A stretch of 64,000 bases of DNA from Ligilactobacillus pobuzihii E100301 = KCTC 13174 (GCF_000349725.1 NZ_KB714697.1:106760-170759), one strand, 5' to 3'. Counted from the first letter of the stretch, positions 8,733 to 15,517 are shown. Numbers and translations are program-made. The notes: a model not told the origin generated them from the sequence alone.

Positions 8733-8882
8733 GAGAGTGAGACAAAAGATGTTTTGAAGCTTGTAATGATGATTGCGTTATTTTGGGTCGTAGCAAAGCG
8801 AAAGGCTAAAATAACGCAATCGTTGTTACAGTAAGGCTTCAATCTTTTGAGATCGCGCAGTTAGTTATGCCTCAGCTCTTTT
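8733..8882 (-). repeat. Dispersed intergenic repeat, copy 1 (hairpin B only)
   Basis: Ends are GAGAGTGAGACAAAAGATG and, inverted, AAAAGAGCTGAGGCATAAC. Inside lies a long hairpin with arms TGTAATGATGATTGCGTTAT (8769 region) and ATAACGCAATCGTTGTTACA around a loop containing GGGTCGTAGC. It lacks the second hairpin (GGGCC type) of the other copies. It is in the opposite orientation to copies 2 and 3. It lies in the gene-poor region downstream of tRNA-Ser. Confidence 0.75.
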
Positions 8883-8933
8883 ATTTTTCAGTAATTACAT
8901 AATAATTTGCCCGACATTTTTAATGGGAACTCA

Positions 8934-8998
8934 AAAATAAAAAGCCTTTAGAATAGGCATTCCAAGGCTTTTTAAATGGTTCTATTTTGGTACAATAA
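8934..8998 (-). terminator. Terminator of tRNA-Ser, and intact copy of the flank repeat
   Basis: AAAAAGCCTT (8939-8948) pairs with AAGGCTTTTT (8964-8973); on the minus strand the stem is followed by TTTTTATTTTT. This follows the tRNA 3' end by about 25 bases. The same sequence in decayed form is at 8365-8438. Confidence 0.8.
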
Positions 8999-9085
8999 GG
9001 AGAGTACAGGATTTGAACCTGCGCGCCGGTATTAGCCGGTTCGCCGGATTTCGAGTCCGGTGCATTACCACTCTGCCAACTCTCC
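8999..9085 (-). tRNA. tRNA-Ser, anticodon CGA (codon UCG)
   Basis: On the minus strand the acceptor stem GGAGAGT (9085-9079) pairs with ACTCTCC (9005-8999). The anticodon stem-loop is CCGGA-CTCGAAA-TCCGG, giving anticodon CGA. A long variable arm (CGAACCGG ... CCGGCGCG) marks a class II serine tRNA, and the T arm contains GGTTCAAATCC. CCA is not encoded. The base after the acceptor stem (discriminator, position 73) would be U, whereas bacterial serine tRNAs mostly have G there. The gene has its own promoter and terminator. Confidence 0.93.
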
Positions 9086-9097
9086 ACAACAAAAGTT

Positions 9098-9126
9098 ATT
9101 ATAGCAAATATTAGTAGTTATGACAA
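9098..9126 (-). promoter_or_regulatory. Promoter of tRNA-Ser
   Basis: On the minus strand TTGTCA (9126-9121) and TATAAT (9103-9098) are separated by 17 bases and lie just ahead of the tRNA. Confidence 0.8.
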
Positions 9127-9164
9127 TATAAATTTTGTTTTATCCTCATAGGAGACAAGATATT

Positions 9165-9261
9165 AAAAATGCCCATTCTCCAGCAAGAATGGGTTAAATT
9201 ATCTATGTGCACTACCGAAGCAGCAATGAAGATTAATCTTCAGGCGCGTGACCTTATGTCC
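9165..9261 (-). ncRNA. Candidate small RNA, about 97 nt
   Basis: No frame is open here, but the minus strand has a complete small transcription unit: a promoter at 9296-9268, then about 70 bases with a GAAGATTAATCTTC palindrome, then a terminator hairpin CCCATTCT-TGCTGG-AGAATGGG (9193-9172) followed by CATTTTT. The size and organisation fit a free small RNA. It is not recognised as SRP RNA, 6S RNA or a known riboswitch. It lies upstream of the tRNA-Ser promoter on the same strand. Confidence 0.5.
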
Positions 9262-9267
9262 AACCTA

Positions 9268-9296
9268 ATGATAAGTTAAATTATGATTGTAGTCAA
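9268..9296 (-). promoter_or_regulatory. Promoter of the minus-strand small RNA
   Basis: TTGACT (9296-9291) and TATCAT (9273-9268) on the minus strand with a 17-base spacer. The remaining part up to the serine-rich gene (9300-9545) is A/T-rich and shows nothing else I can support. Confidence 0.6.
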
Positions 9297-9545
9297 CTAA
9301 CTATGTAAGAAAAAATTAACTTTTTTAAAAATAAGTTATTTTTATCGATACTTTCGTAGAATATTCCCAGTCTAATCAGGAATAGATATATCGTAACGAA
9401 TAGACATATTAGAAATCCTAAATAAATTTACCTTTAATATAAATGGCTGCTTTAGAAATTAGTTGAAATATGCTAAGATGTACCTCATATATTTGATAAG
9501 ATTAGTGTAATTAATAAAAAGCATGTTTTTATAGGAAGTGAAATT

Positions 9546-10487
9546 TTGGTTAAATATAAACCAGCCTCCATTAAATTTTACACTTGCCTGAGTTGTATCG
9601 GGATACTAATTGGATTAACGGTAGTTGCACCGAAAGTCGATGCATCTCAGAGCAATGCAAGCAATGTTACTAGTGAAAAAGTAGCCAGAGCGCAAACAAA
9701 ACAAGAAAATGAAGCAAGTGACCATGATTCATCTTCTCTTGAAACTATATCTTCAAAGTTCGAAGAAACAAAGTCCAGTAGTGATGATCAAGACAGTGAT
9801 ATGCCATCGTCGAGTTCTGATTCAAGTACCAGCTCTGACTCTAGTTCAGAATCATCATCTTCGAGTGCTTCATCCGAGGAGTCTTCGTCAAGTTCATCGT
9901 CCTCTGAGTCAAGTAGTTCAAGTAGTTCACAATCTAGTTCCTCGTCACCAGCTTCATCTGAGGATAATTCTTCGACAGAAAGTGATAATATAACACCTCC
10001 TGCCAATTCGAGTTCAGGCGATGGTAGTCCGAGTTCCAGTGCTGACTCCATTGTAGATGCATCGACACGTTCTGATGATAATGACGAGCAAAAGTCGCAA
10101 GCAAGCTCAAGTAAAGTATCATCAAATAGTGATCAAGCTTCGTCAGTTTCTCAAAAAGATGAAGTTCGAAAAATAACTGATACTTATAGTAAAGCTCAAG
10201 TTTTAGCTGCAAGGAATGTTCGTTCTAGTAACGATTCAAGTTCTGGAGATAATATAAAAGGTAACGATCAAGCTAATACTAATGTTGTTGATTTTACAAA
10301 TGCAACAACTGCTTATGCACCGCCGTCTTCAACGGTATTAAAAGATGATTCTCACTTTACTTTGAACTCTTTTTTATATTTTGCAGCGGTATTTGTGATC
10401 ATCTTGATATATACACTCTATGGTGAAATACAAGATAGTCGAAAATACAAAATAGAAGACTATTCAAAAAAGAATAGAAAGAAATAG
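9546..10487 (+). CDS. Serine-rich secreted protein with C-terminal membrane anchor
   Basis: A 313-residue protein starting at TTG behind AGGAAGTG. It has a signal peptide with probable cleavage after VDA (about residue 33), then a long extracellular region dominated by Ser with Asp and Glu (densest at about residues 60-170), a less biased part (about 200-265), one membrane segment (FLYFAAVFVIILIYTLYG, about 273-290) and a short basic cytosolic tail ending KKNRKK. There is no LPXTG motif, so anchoring would be by the C-terminal helix. The Ser tract may be glycosylated or form a flexible stalk through the wall; the function is unknown. No homologous family is recognised beyond composition. It stands alone, with a good terminator after it. 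Confidence 0.75.
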   Translation: MVKYKPASIKFYTCLSCIGILIGLTVVAPKVDASQSNASNVTSEKVARAQTKQENEASDHDSSSLETISSKFEETKSSSDDQDSDMPSSSSDSSTSSDSSSESSSSSASSEESSSSSSSSESSSSSSSQSSSSSPASSEDNSSTESDNITPPANSSSGDGSPSSSADSIVDASTRSDDNDEQKSQASSSKVSSNSDQASSVSQKDEVRKITDTYSKAQVLAARNVRSSNDSSSGDNIKGNDQANTNVVDFTNATTAYAPPSSTVLKDDSHFTLNSFLYFAAVFVIILIYTLYGEIQDSRKYKIEDYSKKNRKK

Positions 10488-10518
10488 GTATGAAGAAGAT
10501 AAAGTATCCTTCAACCAA

Positions 10519-10565
10519 AAAATACCACCTAATTATGTTTTTTGAAATTGGGCGGTATTTTTTAT
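10519..10565 (+). terminator. Terminator after the serine-rich gene
   Basis: AAAATACCACCTAATT pairs with AATTGGGCGGTATTTT with small mismatches around a T-rich loop; TTTTTT follows on the plus strand. Confidence 0.75.
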
Positions 10566-10688
10566 GAATTATTAGAAAAATTACATAATCTTTACTTGAT
10601 CGATATTCAATAAATAAATTCCAGTTGTACATTATAAGTGTGAAGTGCAAGGAGTATATAAGACGCATTGTCTTTTGGAGGAGTAACT

Positions 10689-10787
10689 ATGGAAAACAAG
10701 ATCGTTATCCCTGCTTTAAAACATGCAGTTATTGGTGGGTTAGTTGTACTGGTCGTATTCATTTTAACAGGAGTGATTGAATTTTAG
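10689..10787 (+). CDS. Small membrane protein, 32 residues
   Basis: The frame begins MENKIVIPALKHAV and ends VIEF before a TAG. It is preceded by TTGGAGGAG at about 6 bases, a strong ribosome site. Residues 13-30 form one hydrophobic helix (VIGGLVVLVVFILTGVI) after a short basic N-terminus, predicting a single-pass membrane protein. A small hairpin AAGAC-GCATT-GTCTT sits directly upstream of the ribosome site and could modulate translation. No family is recognised. It lies alone between a serine-rich surface protein and a secreted nuclease. The strong ribosome site and clean hydrophobic profile make it more likely real than most ORFs of this size. Confidence 0.55.
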   Translation: MENKIVIPALKHAVIGGLVVLVVFILTGVIEF

Positions 10788-10946
10788 TCTTCTAATAATT
10801 CATATTTTTACAAAAATTAGTTAGTAGACAGTATAAATCTGATATTGTCTACTATTTAAAATTCCTGTGTTTTTCCCTTTATCAAATCAAACATGGTATA
10901 TTAGTGATGACTATTTATTGTGCTGGTTAAAAGAGGGGGAGAATTA

Positions 10947-12125
10947 ATGGAAAGTTTTTTTGTAGTTACATGGTTAGTAGTTTTTGCTTACCTTATTTTT
11001 TGCTTAGAAAACAAAAAAAGTCATAGGATTCAGAAAAAGTCGTTCGTATTCTTTGCCATGATAATGACTATTTTGCTGGTTGGAGCATGTTCAGCTAATG
11101 ACTCTAAACAAACAAGTAGTAATAAAAAAACTGAACAGGTAACGTCTAGTAAAGACGAGTCGTCAAAAGAAAGTACTACTAAGGGAGCTGATTTCAAGAA
11201 AGATAGAGCTCAGGGATCAGAAAAACAGGAGTCTGTTCAGAAAACAAAATCAGATGAAAAGAAGGCTGCAAATCGAACTGACCAACAACAACGAGCCACA
11301 AATAAAGAATTAGCTGATTTAAAATATCAAGGGACACAAACAATTAGCGTCAATAATGGTGTTCCAACGTTTAGTAAAGCAGGTATGTCTACTAAAAATG
11401 GTTCTTGGGAAAGATACGGAGAACTTGATAGTTTAAACCGCGCTACATCTGCGGAAGCGATGCTAAGTCAAGCCACTATGCCAAAACAAGGTGAAAAGCG
11501 TGGTAGTATTTCGGATGTTACACCAACAGGCTGGAAAAACAAAACAATATCAGGAGGATATCTTTATAATCGTTCACATTTAATTGGTTGGGCTTTATCT
11601 GCAGAAAATAACAATTGGAAAAATTTGATCACTGGTACACGTCAATTAAATAGTCCCGAAATGTTACGCTTTGAAATGGATATAAAAACATATTTGGAAC
11701 AAAGTAGTAGTAATTATGTTAGATATTCGGTAACTCCTATTTTCCGTGGAAATGAACTTTTAGCGCGTGGGGTACATCTGATGTCTAAGTCAGTCGGAGA
11801 CAATAGTATTTCATTTAATGTATTCATTTTTAATGTACAAGATGGAGTGAAGCTAAACTATGCGGATGGGTCAAGTAATATTTCTGGTGCTACATATGCT
11901 GATGGTTCGTCTGATGGCCAAGGCCAAGAGAATAGACGAAATGATCAACAACAAGTAGAACCGCAGCAACAAAGTAATGATCAGAATGTAAAAGTATATG
12001 TTACTCCAACGGGTGATAAGTATCATAACCATCCACATGGACGTGGAAATTTTAAGGCAACTACTTTAAAAGAAGCAAAAGCCCAAGGATTACAGCCATG
12101 TAAAATATGTGATCCACCAGTATAA
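10947..12125 (+). CDS. Membrane-bound or secreted DNA/RNA non-specific endonuclease (EndA-like)
   Basis: A 392-residue protein; ATG 10947 is chosen because GAGGGGGAG lies just upstream, inside the longer GTG frame. The N-terminus has two hydrophobic stretches; the second ends in LLVGAC with Cys48, a lipobox-like sequence. A Lys/Ser/Glu-rich linker (about 50-125) follows, then the beta-beta-alpha-metal nuclease domain with NRSHLIGW (catalytic His211, the DRGH equivalent), the metal-ligand region GTRQLN, and ARGVHLMSKS. A Gln-rich linker leads to a C-terminal KVYVTPTGDKYH...CKICDP module, seen at the end of several lactobacillal secreted nucleases. EndA-type enzymes degrade extracellular DNA and in streptococci act in DNA uptake; here the role is open. 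Confidence 0.85.
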   Translation: MESFFVVTWLVVFAYLIFCLENKKSHRIQKKSFVFFAMIMTILLVGACSANDSKQTSSNKKTEQVTSSKDESSKESTTKGADFKKDRAQGSEKQESVQKTKSDEKKAANRTDQQQRATNKELADLKYQGTQTISVNNGVPTFSKAGMSTKNGSWERYGELDSLNRATSAEAMLSQATMPKQGEKRGSISDVTPTGWKNKTISGGYLYNRSHLIGWALSAENNNWKNLITGTRQLNSPEMLRFEMDIKTYLEQSSSNYVRYSVTPIFRGNELLARGVHLMSKSVGDNSISFNVFIFNVQDGVKLNYADGSSNISGATYADGSSDGQGQENRRNDQQQVEPQQQSNDQNVKVYVTPTGDKYHNHPHGRGNFKATTLKEAKAQGLQPCKICDPPV

Positions 12126-12146
12126 AATTTAATATCTAAATGATAG

Positions 12147-12180
12147 AAGCTTGTAACACAGGTTGTTATAGGCTTTTTAT
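12147..12180 (+). terminator. Terminator after the nuclease gene
   Basis: AAGCTTGTAACA pairs imperfectly with TTGTTATAGGCTT around a short loop, followed by TTTTT. Confidence 0.65.
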
Positions 12181-12214
12181 ATTGTAGTGTAAAAGTTGTT
12201 GAATGATTTTTTTA

Positions 12215-12243
12215 TTTACAATTCGAACTAATGTTCGTATAAT
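12215..12243 (+). promoter_or_regulatory. SOS promoter: LexA box inside the -35/-10 spacer
   Basis: TTTACA (12215-12220) and TATAAT (12238-12243) are spaced by 17 bases, and the spacer contains CGAACTAATGTTCG (12224-12237), a perfect GAAC-N4-GTTC LexA/DinR box with extended symmetry. LexA bound here would block RNA polymerase directly, so the downstream polymerase should be induced by DNA damage. Confidence 0.9.
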
Positions 12244-12276
12244 TATGTTGGATAAAACGTTTGGGGGAGGATTGCG

Positions 12277-13575
12277 ATGGACTATTCAAAGGAGCCACAT
12301 GGAGTTTTTTTCTTGATAGATAATAAATCTTTTTATGCTAGTGTAGAATGTTCTCAAAGAGGGCTGGATCCTTTGGAAACACCGCTAGTTGTATTGTCAG
12401 AACAAGAAAATACTAATGGGGGGTTAATTTTGGCCACATCTCCGATGGCGAAAAAGCTTTATGGAATCAGTAATGTGAGTCGTCAACGTGATTTACCAAA
12501 AAACGATGAGTTATTGATTGTACCGCCGCGGATGAATTTGTATATTGAAAAAAACTTAGAAATTAACGAGATCTTTTGGCATTATACCAAAGAGATCGAC
12601 TGTGTCCCATATTCTATTGATGAAACGATCCTTGACCTAACTTATTCGTGGCGATTATTTGGTAATAGTCCTAAAAAAGTAGCTCAGCAGATCCAAAGGA
12701 CTGTGCGTGAACGTTTGGGTTTATACACAACAGTTGGGATCGGTTCAAATCCATTACAGGCTAAATTAGCACTAGATCTTTTTGCCAAACATGCATCTGA
12801 TTTAGTGGGTGAATTAGATTATGGTAACTTTACCGATAAAATTTGGCCCATAACTGAATTGACGAATGTTTGGAGTATTGGACAGCGAACAGAAAAGCAT
12901 TTACATCAGATGGGTATCTATTCAATGAAAGATCTTGCACATACAACACCTTATCTTTTAAAAGAGGAAATGGGGATCATTGGAACACAATTATTAGCTT
13001 TAGCTTGGGGCATTGACCGGACTAATTTGGAAAAACCAGTGCGGGTTAAAAATGATAGTTTAGGAAATTCACAGGTTCTACCACGAGATTATCATAAACA
13101 AGAAGAGATCGAAGTTGTGATCCAAGAGATCGGGGAGCAAGTGGCAGCAAGATTGCGAAAAAGGAATAAACAAACTATGTGTGTAAGTTTAAGCATTGGT
13201 TTTTCTTATGCTTCAACACAAAAGACTGGTAAGAGCCGCTTTTCACAACAAATGAAAATTGAACCGACGAGTGATGGATATAAACTAAATCATTACTTAA
13301 TTCAGTTATTTAGACAAAACTGGCAGCAAGAAACTGTTAGAAATATTGCAGTTAGTTTTGGAAAATTAATTACTACGCAAGACTTGCAGTTAAATTTATT
13401 TACTTCGGTCAAAAAACAGGAAAAGCATGTAATACTAGAAAAGACGCTGGATAATATCAGGGCTGGTTTTGGCACAAAGGCCTTATTTTTTGGTCATAGT
13501 TTGAAACAAGGAGGGACGATGTTAGACCGAGCTGGCTTGATCGGCGGGCATAATGGTGGTAATTCCTATAGTTAG
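12277..13575 (+). CDS. Y-family DNA polymerase (UmuC-like), SOS-regulated
   Basis: A 432-residue translesion polymerase of the ImpB/MucB/SamB group common in Gram-positive bacteria. Palm-domain metal ligands are visible: Asp15 in LIDNKSFYASVE and Asp115/Glu116 in YSIDETILDL. The helix-hairpin-helix region (NVWSIGQRTEKHLHQMGI) and the little-finger C-terminal domain follow. The LexA box in its promoter makes it part of the SOS response, which fits error-prone bypass of lesions. The start has GGGGGAGG upstream. It differs from DinB/Pol IV by the ...SPMAKKLYGISN motif typical of UmuC-like proteins. No UmuD partner is visible. Confidence 0.9.
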   Translation: MDYSKEPHGVFFLIDNKSFYASVECSQRGLDPLETPLVVLSEQENTNGGLILATSPMAKKLYGISNVSRQRDLPKNDELLIVPPRMNLYIEKNLEINEIFWHYTKEIDCVPYSIDETILDLTYSWRLFGNSPKKVAQQIQRTVRERLGLYTTVGIGSNPLQAKLALDLFAKHASDLVGELDYGNFTDKIWPITELTNVWSIGQRTEKHLHQMGIYSMKDLAHTTPYLLKEEMGIIGTQLLALAWGIDRTNLEKPVRVKNDSLGNSQVLPRDYHKQEEIEVVIQEIGEQVAARLRKRNKQTMCVSLSIGFSYASTQKTGKSRFSQQMKIEPTSDGYKLNHYLIQLFRQNWQQETVRNIAVSFGKLITTQDLQLNLFTSVKKQEKHVILEKTLDNIRAGFGTKALFFGHSLKQGGTMLDRAGLIGGHNGGNSYS

Positions 13576-13641
13576 TAAAAAGAAATCTTTTAGTTAATAA
13601 ATTGTAAAGATTTTGTAATAGATTTTTTGAAATAAAAGGTA

Positions 13642-13784
13642 TATACTACCCTCATAGTCATTTAAAGGAACACAAACTTTTATAGCAATTTATAACTAAC
13701 TATCACATATTTCGGTTGTTCTAGTGGCTATGCACATATTATATATATCTGTTCTTCCTGTCGCCGTTGTGACAGGATTTTTTT
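13642..13784 (+). ncRNA. Possible small RNA or 3' region of the polymerase mRNA
   Basis: A -10-like TATACT (13642-13647) is followed by about 110 bases without an open frame and then a good terminator, TCCTGTC-(gccgttgt)-GACAGGA (13756-13777) with seven T. No -35 box at the right distance is clear. The hairpin lies about 180 bases after the polymerase stop and may simply be its terminator, since no other one is seen before it. Confidence 0.35.
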
Positions 13785-13827
13785 GCAATAATTACTTTCA
13801 ATTTTAAAGATTCATTTTTGAAAAGGG

Positions 13828-13856
13828 TTGTCGATGAATTTTCACTATGCTATAAT
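13828..13856 (+). promoter_or_regulatory. Promoter of the 13.9-kb small RNA
   Basis: TTGTCG (13828-13833) and a perfect TATAAT (13851-13856) are spaced by exactly 17 bases. No coding sequence begins within 200 bases downstream. Confidence 0.75.
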
Positions 13857-13862
13857 TACCTC

Positions 13863-13970
13863 GTTGACATTAAAAGCAATTGCTTTTATTGACAACTATT
13901 TAATTTGTCCCCCTAAACAAATTAATACAACCCCTAAGGCCTTGCTCCAATTTTGGAGTAGGGTTTTTTT
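13863..13970 (+). ncRNA. Candidate small RNA, about 108 nt, with C-rich motifs
   Basis: The unit has a consensus promoter, no open frame, and a strong intrinsic terminator (CCTTGCTCC at 13940-13948 pairing with GGAGTAGGG, then seven T). Near its 5' end lies an 18-base perfect palindrome (13871-13888, TAAAAGCAA and complement), which can fold as a hairpin. Between the two are single-stranded C-rich stretches, GTCCCCCTAAAC and AACCCCTAAGG. Gram-positive regulatory RNAs often use such C-rich loops to pair with Shine-Dalgarno sequences; that role is inferred here. The family is not recognised. Confidence 0.6.
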
Positions 13971-14066
13971 GTGAGCTAATTTAAAGTAAACTAAAAACAG
14001 GGATCATGTACGTGGTACCTTGTGCGTTGTATAATTAACAAAGAAGAGATCGAGAGGTGGGTTGTT

Positions 14067-14714
14067 GTGGATATTAAATATCAAGCTGTGGGTAATACAG
14101 TGTATGAAATTTATATGAGTGAAAATATACAAAAGTATATAGTTCAAGCGATAAAAGATAAGTTACAAGACTTGTCGCTAAGGATAGAAGTGATTTCTTA
14201 TCGACAGTTAAAGCAAGAAGGAAGACTAAGTTTATTACACGATATTGAGCCATTGTTAAATATGCGTGGGCGTGAATTTGAAATGAATTGTTTGTACTTA
14301 TTGTTATATTCAGAAGGTTCTGCAACAGAAAAAATTCGTTTACTGGACTGTGCGCCTTTTTCAGAACAGGGCTTGACTTTTATTTTTCATAACCCTGGTT
14401 TAGAGTTTAATAGTGAAAAAGATTTATTTAAGACTGCAACCAGTACTGCCCAAGCGGCTGCAAGGATCAGCGCCCACTTTTTTAGTGGTGATTTAGGTTT
14501 AAGTCAGATTCAAGTTAATGTTTATCAGGCGTTTTATACAGCAGAAGATAATACTGTGACGGCAATTTTATTAGCTGATGAGCAAATGGCAATGGATACG
14601 AAATTAACAAGAAAAATTGCTAGTTCCTATCACCTCCAAATAGTTAGCGGAACGCAAAAAGATTTAAACGGCAAACAACAGGCAGTTTTACGTCTGACAA
14701 AAAAATTAGCATAA
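14067..14714 (+). CDS. Hypothetical protein, unrecognised
   Basis: A 215-residue soluble protein. The start is taken as GTG 14067 because GAGAGGTGG lies 7-8 bases upstream; a longer frame from 14022 lacks a ribosome site. No family is recognised. The middle reads as a beta-rich domain (RLLDCAPFSEQGLTFIFHNPG), followed by an Ala-rich helix (TATSTAQAAARISAHFF). It ends 29 bases before the RNA methyltransferase gene and on the same strand, so the two are probably co-transcribed. That association is the only hint of role. Confidence 0.6.
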   Translation: MDIKYQAVGNTVYEIYMSENIQKYIVQAIKDKLQDLSLRIEVISYRQLKQEGRLSLLHDIEPLLNMRGREFEMNCLYLLLYSEGSATEKIRLLDCAPFSEQGLTFIFHNPGLEFNSEKDLFKTATSTAQAAARISAHFFSGDLGLSQIQVNVYQAFYTAEDNTVTAILLADEQMAMDTKLTRKIASSYHLQIVSGTQKDLNGKQQAVLRLTKKLA

Positions 14715-14743
14715 TATAATGTTATTAGGAATGGGAAGTTAAA

Positions 14744-15517
14744 ATGAAATACATTCAATCGACTGGGAATCAGTCCGTAAAAAATTGGAAAAAATTACAA
14801 ACAAAAAAAGGAAGAAGCCGCCAAAATAAATATTTGCTGGAAGGTTGGCATTTAGTAAACGAAGCTATTAAAGCAAACAAAAATATCTTGGAAATCATGG
14901 CAACGACTACTGTTTTTGAACAAACTAGTACACAAAACTTGTGGCCCGAAGAAATCGAACGTTTTGAAATTTCAGACGAGGTTGCACACCAATTGAGTGC
15001 AACTCCTAGTCCGCAAGGGGTATTTGCGACAGTTTCACTGGATGACGAGCTCAAAATTTCTCCTACAAGCGCAACGGGTGCTTGGTTATTTTTAGATACG
15101 ATCCAAGACCCAGGTAATGTAGGAACGATGGTTAGGACGGCTGATGCGGCTGGCTTTTCTGGCGTTGTTTTAAGCCAGGGTTCAGTTGATATGTATCAGC
15201 CTAAGCTTGTCCGCTCAATGCAAGGCAGTCAATTTCACATTCAACTGGTAGAAGGGGATCTGCGTGAGTGGACGGCAGCTTTCAAAAAGAATCATTTTCC
15301 AGTATTTGGCAGTGAACTAAATGAACAAGCAAGAAGGTATGATCAGGTTGGCCGACATGAAGATTTTGCTTTGGTAATGGGAAATGAAGGTAATGGTTTA
15401 AGCCAAGAGATGTTATCAGAGACTTCAATGAATCTATATATTCCACTTACAGGACAAGCAGAGTCCTTAAATGTTGCAATAGCGGCAGGAATTTTAATGT
15501 TTAAGCTAAGGGCCTGA
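14744..15517 (+). CDS. TrmH/SpoU-family RNA 2'-O-methyltransferase
   Basis: A 257-residue SAM-dependent methyltransferase of the SPOUT class. The N-terminal substrate-binding part (VKNWKKLQTKKGRSRQNKYLLEG) is the L30e-like SpoU_sub_bind domain. The knotted catalytic domain shows its three motifs: DTIQDPGNVGTMVRTADAAG (near residue 120), VMGNEGNGLS (near 210) and IPLTGQAESLNVAIAAGI (near 230). It resembles the YsgA type commonly located upstream of pheS in Firmicutes. It modifies ribose in rRNA or tRNA; the exact nucleotide cannot be told from sequence. Confidence 0.9.
   Translation: MKYIQSTGNQSVKNWKKLQTKKGRSRQNKYLLEGWHLVNEAIKANKNILEIMATTTVFEQTSTQNLWPEEIERFEISDEVAHQLSATPSPQGVFATVSLDDELKISPTSATGAWLFLDTIQDPGNVGTMVRTADAAGFSGVVLSQGSVDMYQPKLVRSMQGSQFHIQLVEGDLREWTAAFKKNHFPVFGSELNEQARRYDQVGRHEDFALVMGNEGNGLSQEMLSETSMNLYIPLTGQAESLNVAIAAGILMFKLRA

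Noticed and set aside
8733..8882. The repeat copies read as CRISPR or as a transposase gene
   Set aside because: Copies are 16 or more kilobases apart or apart by at least 8 kb, never tandem with spacers, and contain no frame long enough for a transposase.
9165..9261. Minus-strand small RNA taken as SRP or 6S RNA
   Set aside because: The SRP core (GGTCAGGTCCGGAAGGAAGCAGC type) and the 6S open-bubble shape are not found; left as unclassified.
9788..10051. Long Glu/Asp/Ser-rich frame antisense to the serine-rich gene
   Set aside because: It is the mirror of the biased serine tract; the low-complexity composition keeps stops away. No ribosome site is seen.
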